Assembly (NCBI GenBank): GCA_023853785.1 | Contig: JAJIRX010000444.1 | Span: 1 to 21,185, forward strand | Origin: Psilocybe azurescens | Taxonomy: Eukaryota; Basidiomycota; Agaricomycetes; Agaricales; Agrocybaceae | Length of the DNA: 21,185 bases | Reading direction: 5' to 3' | Shown: piece by piece, positions 8,834 to 16,291 of the stretch | Position numbering within the stretch: position 1 is the stretch's first letter | How the letters are laid out: each line of letters starts with the position of its first letter | The notes under the pieces: model-generated | The model's database searches: none | What the model was told of the DNA's origin: nothing | What the model saw: only the letters and a program-made list of their open reading frames with translations | Position numbers and translations under genes: made by a program

Positions 8834-9151
8834 TAGGCAATGGCATGGGTAAACCCACGGTATTGCGCCAGCACCCCATACCCTACCCGTGGGGCAACCC
8901 TACCCATAACCCTACGTGTTTACCCACCAAAAGAGAATAAAAACATCCAAATTGGCCCATAATTGAAGGAGATATGACTAATTTCGAAGAATTTTGCGAA
9001 ATCAGTCATATCTTCCTCAGTTTTGGTCCGAAAAATATGTTTTTAGACTCGTTCAAAAGCTGATGGGTAGGGCTATCGTAACCCGTACCCTACCCGCGCG
9101 GTACACGTACCCCTAACCCATACAGGTTACACCAACTGGTGCCATTACCTT
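8834..9151. mobile_element. hAT-type MITE with 8-bp target duplication
   Basis: The element begins TAGGCAATGGCA and ends, read inward from the other strand, AAGGTAATGGCA: a 12-bp terminal inverted repeat with two mismatches. It is flanked by a perfect 8-bp duplication GTGGTAGG (8826-8833 and 9152-9159), the length typical of hAT elements. Subterminal sequence on both sides is rich in TACCC and ACCCTACCC words, as expected for clustered transposase-binding sites. At 318 bp it has no coding capacity and would depend on a hAT transposase supplied elsewhere. It is younger than the surrounding relics, judging by the intact duplication. Confidence 0.82.
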
Positions 9152-9159
9152 GTGGTAGG
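9152..9159 (+). repeat. Target-site duplication of MITE, right copy
   Basis: GTGGTAGG, identical to 8826-8833 and directly following the right terminal repeat ending at 9151. Confidence 0.82.
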
Positions 9160-9265
9160 CCTGAAGGCTTGGAAAGGGACTCACTATCAGCAGCAACAGT
9201 GGGAAGCACAGACACAGTAGGAGGGGAAGGGAGAACTGGGAGGGCACTCAGGAGGGGCTACCAAG

Positions 9266-9804
9266 GTGGCAGCCCCATCAAGCTTCTGCACAACACTAAA
9301 AAAAGCGAACATAAAATTAATATATCTATATTTTTGAATGAAAAAGGGGGAGGGGGTATGCGACGGTTTGAGGTGGGTGGGGGCCCTTTGCAGCCTCTAC
9401 GGTGTCCTCCTGACGTCGCTGTGTCGAAGTTTTACGGCTGTGAGGGGTGGTATGGGTTGGTTAACACCAGAAAAGCTCGCAAAAGCGAGTGCACGCACAT
9501 TTCTGAGGGTGCCTTGCCTCTGGCACCCTTCCCCCTCACCCTCATCGGCCTCTGCTCCTTCTTCCCCTGCTGCAGTTCATAGAGAGAGGAAGGAGTGGAG
9601 AGGGAGGGAGAGGGAGGGATGGATGTTTGGGTGGTGGGGAAGGAGGGGAGGGAGAGTGGATGGGGGAAAGGGAAGCAAGAACCGAACCGACAAAGGGGTG
9701 ATGTAACATGGAAACCGTGACACCGGCTGTTGCCAAGATGCCGAAATCACGCGTGTTTGATGGACGGATTTTCGGACCGTTTAAGGGTCCAAAATATGTC
9801 CGGC
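9266..9804. other. Non-coding stretch with hairpins and a G-quadruplex motif
   Basis: No convincing gene is seen. Open frames on both strands reflect GC skew. The sequence holds two perfect small hairpins: CTCGC-AAAA-GCGAG at 9475-9488, and an 8-bp stem AGGGTGCC/GGCACCCT at 9505-9528. A pyrimidine-rich run (about 9525-9573) is followed by a purine-rich run (about 9581-9672). The change from AT-rich to GC-rich sequence here may mark an old junction. Confidence 0.5.
9602..9618 (+). other. G-quadruplex motif
   Basis: Four GGG runs separated by 1, 3 and 1 bases (9602-9604, 9606-9608, 9612-9614, 9616-9618) satisfy the usual G3N1-7 rule. They lie inside a longer purine tract. Confidence 0.6.
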
Positions 9805-9836
9805 TGATCGGTATCCCATCAAACGGTTACCGATCA
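9805..9836. repeat. 9-bp inverted repeat
   Basis: TGATCGGTA (9805-9813) and TACCGATCA (9828-9836) form a perfect 9-bp stem with a 14-base loop, just before the tandem repeats. Confidence 0.6.
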
Positions 9837-9855
9837 ATCAAAATCGTATGTAAAT

Positions 9856-10093
9856 TAATTAATTGATTCTAATCTACATCATAATGATCATCATAATGAT
9901 CGTAACAATGATCGTAACAATGGGCACCATGCGGACGCTGGTAATTAATTGATTCTACATCATAATGATCATCATAATGATCGTAACAATGATCGTAACA
10001 ATGAGCACCATGTGAAGCGCTAGTAATTAATTGATTCTACATCATAATGATCATCATAATGATCATAACAATGAGCACCATGCGGACGCCAGT
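9856..10093 (+). repeat. Three tandem ~82-bp repeats
   Basis: Units begin TAATTAATTGATTCTA at 9856 (86 bp, with a small insertion), 9942 (82 bp) and 10024 (truncated near 10093). Each contains nested CATAATGATCATCATAATGAT and GATCGTAACAAT words and ends in GAGCACCATG or GGGCACCATG. TGATCA/TAATGATC words make the units locally self-complementary. Confidence 0.82.
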
Positions 10094-10166
10094 CCGTTTT
10101 CGGTTCCGTTCTCGGTTCCGTTCTGGGGTAATCCATTTTGTAAACGGATTCCGTTTAATTCCGCTC

Positions 10167-10264
10167 GCGGAATCCACCATTCCGCCCGGAATTGATAATA
10201 AATAATATGGCAGGGCCTTGTGCCATATTTCTGCCCTCATTCCCGGGCGGAATGGCGGATTCCG
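10167..10264. repeat. Nested inverted repeat (long hairpin)
   Basis: The outer arms, 10167-10192 and 10239-10264, are complementary over 26 bases except for one mismatch and one single-base gap. Inside lies a second perfect 9-bp stem AATATGGCA/TGCCATATT (10204-10212 and 10221-10229) with an 8-base loop. Flanking words GGCGGATTCCG and CGGTTCCGTTCT repeat several times from 10095 to 10285. This resembles the ends of a small DNA transposon, but no target duplication was found. Confidence 0.7.
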
Positions 10265-10318
10265 TGGCGGATTCCGGCGGACTCCGGCCGGAATATGTGG
10301 GGACACAAAAGCCCTCCC

Positions 10319-11510
10319 TTGATGAGGACATTTACATGCTGCAACCTGAGGGATTTCACCAAGGTGGTCCTAATGTTGTTTTAAAGCTGAAAAAGTCACT
10401 CTATGGTCTCAAGCAGTCTGCACGTCAATGGAACATCAAGTTACATGATGCATTTACACAAATGGGTTACAAGCGCATTGAATCTGATCGCTCTATCTAC
10501 ATCTACTCAGATGGAGATGTGAAGATTATTGTGCCCATTTATATTGATGACATTACATTTGCCTCCAAATCTGATGCTGCTATTGATAAGGCTGTAAAGC
10601 AACTTGCTTCACATTTTACACTCCGTGATTTGGGTCCTACTAAGTTCCTGCTTGGTGTTGCTGTGGAAGAGACTTTGATGCAAAGACTATCACTTTGCAT
10701 CAGCGACAGTATATTCTTGATATGCTTGACACATATGGCATGTCAGATTCTAATCCAGTCAAAACACCTATGGCAGTTGGAACTGTGCTATCTAAAGCAG
10801 ATGGCCCTCAAAATGGAGATGAGGTGGAATACATGCGTAATGTTCCATATCTCAATGCAGTTGGTTCTTTGCAGTACTTGGCTACTATGACCCGGCCTGA
10901 CATTGCTTATACTGTGTCCTATTTGGCACGCTTTAACTCTAATCCTGGTCCTAAACACTGGGCTGCTGTCAAGCATCTGTTCCGTTACCTTAGAGGTACA
11001 TTGGATTTGAAACTCACCTATTCTGGTGCTGTTGGTCATGACAACTTCATTACATACACTGATGCAGCTCATGGTGATTGTGTGGACACTGGCCGCTCTA
11101 CAAGTGGCTATTTGACATTACTTGCAGGAGGAGCTATTGGGTGGTCTAGCAAACTTCAAACTGTGGTTACCTTGTCTACAACAGAAGCAGAGTACATTGC
11201 TGCAGTTGAGGCAGGTAAAGAGATTGCATGGATGCACAATATCTTACATGAGTTTGGGTACACCATTAATGAGCCCTCTGTATTGCATATGGATAATCAG
11301 TCATCTATCAGTGTTTCCAAGAATCCTGAACACCATGGATGCATGAAGCATCTTGACTTACGTTATTACTGGCTTAGAGATGCAGTTAGTGCTGGGAAGA
11401 TTGCACCTTCATATATTTCCACCAATGAGCAAGTTGCTGATATTCTGACCAAACCACTCTCACCTCCCAAAGTGGAGTTTTGTAGAGATAATATGGGACT
11501 TAAATCTTGA
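10319..11510 (+). pseudogene. Copia A pol: RT C-terminal part and RNase H, frameshifted
   Basis: The first frame (10319 to about 10669) gives DEDIYMLQPEGFHQ, LKKSLYGLKQSARQWN and IVPIYIDDITFASK; the YIDD catalytic box is at 10540-10551. A one-base loss near 10669 shifts the reading to the frame of 10695-11510. That frame holds LHQRQYILDML, YLNAVGSLQYLATMTRPDIA and then the RNase H domain. The RNase H acidic residues are in YTDAAHGD, STTEAEYIAAVEAG and MDNQSSISVSKNPEHHG, followed by KHLDLRYYWLRDAV, EQVADILTKPL and the stop at 11508-11510. These enzymes copy element RNA into DNA inside virus-like particles. The 232-codon open frame starting at 10192 fuses 42 codons of unrelated inverted-repeat sequence to RT and is unlikely to be a real start. 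Confidence 0.88.
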
Positions 11511-11610
11511 TTTCTTGATTTTACTTGATTTTATTTTTCTATTTCATTTGTTTTTTCATTTTCATTTGCTGTTTCATTTTTTGTTCTTCTTTATTTTGGA
11601 GACATGTCAG

Positions 11611-11622
11611 AACAGGGGGGAG
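11611..11622 (+). other. Polypurine tract of copia A
   Basis: AACAGGGGGGAG immediately precedes the LTR, where plus-strand DNA synthesis would be primed. Confidence 0.8.
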
Positions 11623-11653
11623 TGTTAAAACTGCATTTCATACTTCTATCTAT

Positions 11654-11667
11654 AGATCACGTGATCT
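11654..11667. promoter_or_regulatory. 14-bp palindrome containing an E-box (TCACGTGA)
   Basis: AGATCACGTGATCT is a perfect palindrome 142 bp upstream of the LTR TATA box. CACGTG is the core site of fungal bHLH factors. Copia B's LTR has a decayed counterpart (GATCACATGA on the minus strand, near 13611-13620). Function is inferred. Confidence 0.5.
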
Positions 11668-11672
11668 GGTCT

Positions 11673-11743
11673 TTATCATGATTACATCAGCATTGTTGAT
11701 CTTTATCTATTTGATGCTCCAGATCTTTATCTTGATTCTTATC
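11673..11743 (+). promoter_or_regulatory. Cluster of four GATA-factor-type sites
   Basis: TTATC (GATAA on the minus strand) occurs at 11673, 11703, 11727 and 11739, all in the same orientation. Each fits the HGATAR consensus of fungal GATA regulators. It lies between the E-box palindrome and the TATA box. AT-rich sequence makes chance occurrence possible. Confidence 0.35.
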
Positions 11744-11795
11744 ATCTATATGATGTCTATCAACTTCCTTTTGGGTCTAGATCTGTACCACATAG

Positions 11796-11804
11796 TATAT
11801 AAAG
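11796..11804 (+). promoter_or_regulatory. TATA box of the copia A LTR
   Basis: TATATAAAG sits 174 bp into the LTR, the usual placement for the U3 promoter of an LTR element. Transcription would start about 30 bp further on. Confidence 0.6.
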
Positions 11805-11830
11805 ACTTGTAGTTCAGTGCCAGAAGTCCC

Positions 11831-11907
11831 CAGTTACTCACTTAGGACTTCAGGCAAGTAGTTAGGTCTTATGTCTAATATAACCAGTTACTCACTTAGG
11901 ACTTCAG
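11831..11907 (+). repeat. 23-bp direct repeat, period 54, in copia A LTR
   Basis: A 23-base unit starting CAGTTACTCACTTAGGACTT is present perfectly at 11831-11853 and 11885-11907, downstream of the TATA box. The same arrangement with period about 56 occurs in the copia B LTR. Confidence 0.85.
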
Positions 11908-11996
11908 ACGCTTATAGCTCGCTTGTCCCTGCTCCCATAGTTCTATAACTTGGTAGCCGAGTGTCTCACGTGTTCCCGAGCTCGCCTGCTTTAACA

Positions 11997-13399
11997 TCCC
12001 TAACCACTGGTCATTAGGATGAGTCAAACCGTCCAGGACCTTCCGGTTAGAATCTTGAGTTTCAACTGCGCGAAAGTCCAGCCTAAGCATAGAAACTATA
12101 CTCGAACATTTTGTATTAGCATACAATATTGTTTTTATCCAAGAACCTCCCTGGAGGTTTGTACGCACCGCACCGTCTACTTCTCGTAAGTCTGGCGATG
12201 ATGTCATTGGCGCCCCCATTGCATCCTTCATGGTTGCCTATGGTACGTATTCCTGAACCAGACTCTCGACCAAGGGTTATGGCCTATGTGTCTAACCGCT
12301 TGAAAGAGTTTCGCCCATCCATGCGCCGCGATCTTATTGATCATCGCGATGTACTCATCCTCAGCCTGTTCACAAACGGACAGTGCTACAATCTGATGAA
12401 CGTCTACTCAGACAATACCCATACGGCCGCTCTCCTTGCGAGGAGGCGGCCTCACTTCCGCCCTTCATTTACATGGGGGTGACTTCAACATCCACTCCCA
12501 GGAATGGGATGGAGGCTATCGTGGCCATCCAGGAGTTGCCACTCAACTCCTCAACACTGCGGGCGGAACTAGGCTTGCAATGGGCTCCTTTTGTGAACCC
12601 GGGGCCAACCTTCTACCCCCGCATCCAAGGCTTTCGCTCAACAGTGATTGACTTGGTATTCGTGCAACCGGACCAGACTCTGACAGTGCAGGTAACCCGG
12701 GTGCACAACGCCATGGGCGAAGTCGGATCATATCCCGCTTGCTACTACTTTATCTATCTCTGCTGATTCTGGGGCCACGCCCCGCAGAGCTCTCAAATCC
12801 GACAAAGAGGAGCAAATCCGCTTTGTCAGAGTAATTGAGGAGAGTTTGCCATGAAAGTGGACGAACATGCTCCTCTCAACACATCCGACCAGATTGACGT
12901 AGTGGCGCAAGCTATTGCTGATTTGTTCTCTGCAGCATGGGAAACCTGCTCCAGAGAGGTCACTATTACGAGGCGCTCAAAACCGTGGTGGACGGATGAG
13001 TGCTCAGTTGCGCTTCAGGCTTACCGGGAACATGGTCTCCCGGAGGACTGGAAGCTTTATCGAAAGGCGGTCAAAAACGCCAAACGGGTTTTCTTTGATT
13101 CTAGGATCACTGAAATATCCATCACCGACAAGTGCACTTGGGACCTTATGTCCTGGGTCCAACAGCGCAAGTTACCACCGTGCGAGGCTATTCAATATCA
13201 AGGGCAGCCTTGCCACGCCCTTCCTCAGTTGTGGGATGCTCTCCACAACACGTATAATTCGGCGTCGGACCGTGCATTCGACATCGGCATACTCAATTCC
13301 ATCCCCGACATGCCCGTTCGGGATGGGTCCCATTCACTGCACTTGAGATGCGGGAGGCACTTGCCTCCTGCTCCAATGTGTCAGCCCCAGGGCCAGACC
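11997..13399 (+). pseudogene. LINE A: endonuclease and linker of a non-LTR retrotransposon, broken
   Basis: The reading starts near ATG 12019 with LPVRILSFNCAK, then switches frame to NIVFIQEPPWRFVRTAPS (12127-12180). It continues with RPRVMAYVSNRLKEF, HRDVLILSLF and YNLMNVYSDNTH (12270-12423), GGDFNIHSQEWDG (12475-12513, GDFN box), and SDHIPLATTL (12723-12752). These are the Asn, Glu, Asn-x-Tyr, Asp-Asn and Ser-Asp-His residues of an AP-type endonuclease that nicks target DNA. A linker follows (12851-13340) with KPWWTDECSVALQAYREHG and WVQQRKLPPCEAIQYQG. At least four frameshifts and a stop (12851-12853) disable it. The sequence stops dead at 13399, where copia B begins, so RT and RNase H are displaced beyond the right edge. 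LINE B shares the linker end, so the two are the same or close families. Confidence 0.82.
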
Positions 13400-13652
13400 T
13401 GTTAAAGGTGGCGAAGTTTGGAAATGTGTGAGACAGCTGTGGTCCGAGTTTCGTGGTCACACTGTATCAGACAGAGTGGCAATGAGGGCCTGAAGTCCAA
13501 AGTGAGTAACTAAGTGTATTGAGACTGAACTAAGCTATCTACTTGCCTGAAGTCCGAAGTGAGTAACTAAGGAGTTCAAGCAGTGTGCTACAGCTACATA
13601 GGTGGCTGTCATGTGATCCCATCAGTCTGAGTCTGAAATATCAATTCTAACA
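13400..13652 (-). repeat. 3' LTR of copia B
   Basis: On the minus strand this 253-bp block begins TGTTAGAATTG at 13652 and ends CCACCTTTAACA at 13400. It follows the polypurine tract directly and ends exactly where LINE A homology stops. It keeps the internal direct repeat found in the copia A LTR (units at about 13490-13514 and 13546-13570). It lacks the TATA and GATA-site section of the copia A LTR, so it is shorter and may be an internal-deletion form. Confidence 0.78.
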
Positions 13653-13662
13653 TCCCCCCGTG
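13653..13662 (-). other. Polypurine tract of copia B
   Basis: The minus strand reads CACGGGGGGA directly before the LTR start TGTTAGAATT, as in copia A. Confidence 0.75.
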
Positions 13663-13701
13663 ATCTGAACAGTCTCAGAAATGAAAAGAATGGAATATAC
13701 T

Positions 13702-14576
13702 CTAAACATAAATCCCCATCTCCTCTCGGCAAAACTCAACCTTCGCAGCAGGCAGAGCCTTGGTAAGAATGTCTGCAACTTGCTGATCAGTTGAAACAAA
13801 CGTAGGGTCGATCATCTTGTCATTTACAGCATCGTGCAGCCAGTAGAAGCGCAGGTCCAGGTGCTTCATGCGTCCATGGTGTTCGGGATTCTTGGAGACA
13901 CTGATCGCAGATTGGTTGTCAATGTGAAGAGTCGAAGGCTTGTCAATGTGATAACCAAATTCGCACAGAATGTTGCGCATCCATGCAATCTCCTTGCCTG
14001 CTTCAACAGCTGCAATGAACTCTGCTTCAGTGGTAGAAAGCGCAACAATTCCCTGCAGTTTACTGCTCCAGCCAACAGCACCACCAGCCATAATGGTCAC
14101 ATAACCACCTGTACAGCGTCCAGTGTCTTTGCAGTCGCCATGAGACGCATCGCAGTAGGTGCTGAACATGTCTAGACCCAGCTCGCCCGAGTAGTGCAAC
14201 TTGTGATCAAGTGTACCCTTCAAATAGCGCAATAGATGTTTGACTGCTGCCCAGTGATTCGGACCAGGATTGCTGTTAAAGCGTGCAAGATAGGCAACAA
14301 CATGTGCAATGTCACTCGCGGGTCATAGAGACGAGATATTGAAGCGAACCAATGCAGCTGAGGTAAGGAACATTTTGCATGAATTGCAAATCTTCTGGTG
14401 ATGAAGCGCCCATTTCCTTGGTGAGAACAGTGCCAGGAATCATCGGAGTCAGCACAGGACTGCAATCAGTCATGTTGTAGCGTTCTAGAATGTCTAGAAT
14501 GAACTGGCGTTGGTGTAGAGCGATTGTGCATGATTTGCGATCTCTGGTGATGCCTACACCAAGCAGGAACTCTGTC
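13702..14576 (-). pseudogene. Copia B pol: RT C-terminal part and RNase H
   Basis: From 14575 leftward the reading is TEFLLGVGITRDRKSCTIAL, HQRQFILDILERYNMTDCSP, QNVPYLSCIGSLQYL and a stop after SMTR (near 14315). A frame change follows to DIAHVVAYLARFNSN and the 176-codon open frame 14232-13702. That frame is RNase H: CDASHGDCKDTGRCTGGYV, STTEAEFIAAVEAGKEIAWM and DNQSAISVSKNPEHHGRMKH, with QQVADILTKALPA near the end. The acidic catalytic residues are kept. The upstream RT part is separated by LINE B (14577-18096), whose target duplication encodes the TEFL residues. Confidence 0.85.
14565..14576 (+). repeat. Target-site duplication of LINE B, poly(A) side
   Basis: AGGAACTCTGTC, identical to 18097-18108, abuts the poly(T) (poly(A) on the LINE strand) at 14577. 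Confidence 0.88.
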
Positions 14577-14601
14577 TTTTTTTTTTTTTTTTTTTTTTTT
14601 T
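14577..14601 (-). other. Poly(A) tail of LINE B
   Basis: Twenty-five T on the plus strand, equal to a 25-nt poly(A) at the 3' end of the LINE and directly abutting the target duplication. Confidence 0.9.
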
Positions 14602-15216
14602 AAAAATCATCAATTTGTATACCGGTGCGCGAAAGCAGTCCGGTCGCTAAGTACAAATGCCCGACCCGGTAACTACTAAGAAACTGTTCGCCCGAAACTA
14701 CTAGGAGTCCGTTGGAAACACTGAAGCCTATGATAAATGACCGTGCTGAACATATAACAGGGTAACTAATGTGGGGATGTAACGCCAACCTCGATGCAGA
14801 ATAAGAAAGAGAGAAACAAGCTTATCTACAACGAACAACCTCGCGGGATATAGGATAGGAGTAACCCTAGCCTTAGGGAGCCTGGGGTGAAGCGGATGCA
14901 GCACCAGCAGGAGATAACTAACAAGGGCGGGGGGCGCCCAAGTCCAGCAGCCGAGACTAGCGGTACCAGCTCTCCCTAGTTCCCGCATACTCGACGCCAT
15001 TCGTAACGCGGCCTAGGTCCTGAGTGGGGTAGGTGAGTCGAACACCGATGCCAGTGGCGAGCCAAGCCCGCCGAAACGGCCCTTCCCCAGGGATTCTCAA
15101 ACAACCACGAGCCAGGCGGATAATTGGCCCATGCCAATCACAACCGCCAAACGAAGACTTCAGTTGTCAACCGGCGCCCGCAGTGGGAGCCGAGCGGAAG
15201 GCGAACACTTTCGGGT
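14602..15216 (-). other. LINE B 3' untranslated region
   Basis: About 615 bp without a convincing gene, shared at roughly 90% identity with 19374-19990 in LINE C. The shared segment ends in both at a poly(A) tract after ACAAATTGATGAT (minus strand). The conservation defines the family's 3' end, which its RT must recognise. Confidence 0.8.
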
Positions 15217-16191
15217 TCATCTCCAAAAATGAGTGAAGGTAGCACAACGTGGTTGGCTGTCTAAGCTCGCAAGTCCTGGGAGGACGATAAGTCCTTTGCA
15301 GGTGAGGATGTGTGTGCGGGTCTCCCAAGGACACCCACACAGGCACGATGTATGACCATCGTTGAGATTGAATCGGGAGTAATAAGACCCGATGGGCGCA
15401 TGATTCAGAATACACCTACACATGCGTGCATAGAGCTGCGGAGAGCTCATGTTCGCGCAGTGAACCCAAGGGTTTTCTTTGCCCCCAGGCTGTGCAACGG
15501 CCCCGTCGACCGTTTTGAGTTGAAGAAAGTTCCGACCTCGATATTCGGGGTCCTGGAATAAGACATTCCAGGAAGCGCCGCGAGAGAGGGCAGCCTGCAT
15601 GCGCAGGCTGTCGAATGATGTAGCTGGGCGTGGGCCCAGTGCAACTTTGAGTTCGGTTGCGTACTCGTGTGCTTTGTAATGCAAGTCCCACTGCAATCGC
15701 GAGGGGACGTACACAAAGATAATTGACTGGCCATCCTTGTGGGTGAACCAAGTCTGAAGAGCCTCACAGACAGCCACTGAGTGGCCCTGTCCGGAGTGGA
15801 TGGAAGGATCAACAGCTCGACGGGCGGAAGCCATCGAGTCTGTGAAGATGAAGATGTCCGTGCAATCGTCACACGAAATCGCATTGACGATTGCAGAACG
15901 AATGGCATAAAGCTCCGCATCTGGGGTGGTGACTTTGCCTGCGACATGTCGGGCGCGCCAGCGCTCGACTCCGCCGCTGAACAGGATGGAGGCCGCAATG
16001 GCTTGATACCGTCCTGAAAGGGGCAGACTTACGTCTGTCCCTGCATAGTATGTCCCGATATTCTCCGAGATCTTGTCCCAGAGCTTGTCGAGGTGTTTGG
16101 TGCGCTGCTTCAACTCCTTGTCGGCATCGCCGCGAAATCTTGCAATCATCAAAGTGGACTTGGTCCGCAAAGCGGTCCATGAGTCGAACAC
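15217..16191 (-). pseudogene. LINE B RNase H and zinc-knuckle C-terminus
   Basis: A 324-codon open block with no clear start of its own continues the RT reading. It begins with a basic region (GDADKELKQRTKHLDKLWDK). The RNase H core follows, with TPDAELYAIRSAIVNA (Glu) and IFIFTDSMASARRAVDPSIH (Asp), then FVYVPSRLQWDLHYKAHEYA near its end. The first Asp of the usual triad is not obvious (SILFSGGVERW stands in its place). The C-terminus has HTSCLCGCPWETRTHILTC, a CCHC-type knuckle thought to bind nucleic acid. RNase H would clear RNA from the cDNA hybrid. This is the best-preserved part of the LINE; the same block in LINE C is frameshifted. Confidence 0.82.
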
Positions 16192-16291
16192 CCGGTCTGG
16201 AGAGCGGGTTCATCAGGAGTAGGGTCTCCGTCAGGGCAAGAACATTAGTGTCAGACTCAAAAGGGTCCCACTAGTGCGGAAGATTTCCGGT

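Larger units (their letters stand above)
8645..9265 (-). pseudogene. Possible Ser/Pro/Ala-rich open frame split by a MITE
   Basis: On the minus strand an open frame from about 9265 to 9160 (with LPVLPSPPTVSVLPTVAADS) reaches the target duplication of the MITE at 8834-9151. It continues in the same frame from 8833 to about 8650 (with APSTTVADVDYPMGISNQSS) when one copy of the 8-bp duplication is counted. A GT donor-like site at the end (GGTATTTATT, near 8650) could start an intron. No domain is recognisable and the composition is low complexity, so it may be a host gene remnant, a transposon linker or chance. Confidence 0.25.
10319..11996 (+). mobile_element. Ty1/copia element A, 5'-truncated
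   Basis: The interval contains the end of pol, a polypurine tract and a 3' LTR. Gag, protease, integrase, the first part of RT and the 5' LTR are missing. The left break is near 10319: the pol reading starts there at LDEDIYM, and the sequence to its left is the GC-rich inverted-repeat block. In copia B the homologous place (near 18420) continues upstream in AFTNGDLDEYIYM. Confidence 0.85.
11623..11996 (+). repeat. 3' LTR of copia A
   Basis: The 374-bp block begins TGTTAAAAC and ends TTTAACA, with complementary termini. The left edge is set by the polypurine tract. The right edge matches the end of the copia B LTR (also TTTAACA). It contains a perfect palindrome with CACGTG, four TTATC motifs, a TATA box and an internal 23-bp direct repeat. 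No partner LTR is in the window. TCCCT (11997-12001) would be the target duplication, but its partner is lost with the 5' end. Confidence 0.8.

Noticed and set aside
8473..8907. 144-codon minus-strand open frame as a single gene.
   Set aside because: Its right part lies inside the MITE and its left part is driven by an ATT/ATA simple repeat. Only the middle piece might be coding.
9139..9706. Two overlapping plus-strand open frames of 147 and 122 codons.
   Set aside because: The composition follows purine and pyrimidine runs (Gly/Arg/Glu-rich or Pro/Ser-rich in every frame), with no domain or supporting start context.
9856..10093. CRISPR-like array of repeats.
   Set aside because: The repeats are contiguous tandem units without unique spacers, in a eukaryotic transposon-rich setting.
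10037..10306. 89-codon minus-strand frame across the inverted repeat.
   Set aside because: The Met/Ile repeats come from tandem ATGATC words, so it is a by-product of the repeats.
11896..12231. 111-codon minus-strand frame overlapping the copia A LTR end.
   Set aside because: It is antisense to LINE A endonuclease and crosses an element boundary.
13491..13652. Copia B LTR of only 162 bp ending at the TGAAGTCC motif.
   Set aside because: Extending to 13400 gives a TTTAACA end that mirrors TGTTA, matches the end of the copia A LTR, and coincides exactly with the loss of LINE A homology.
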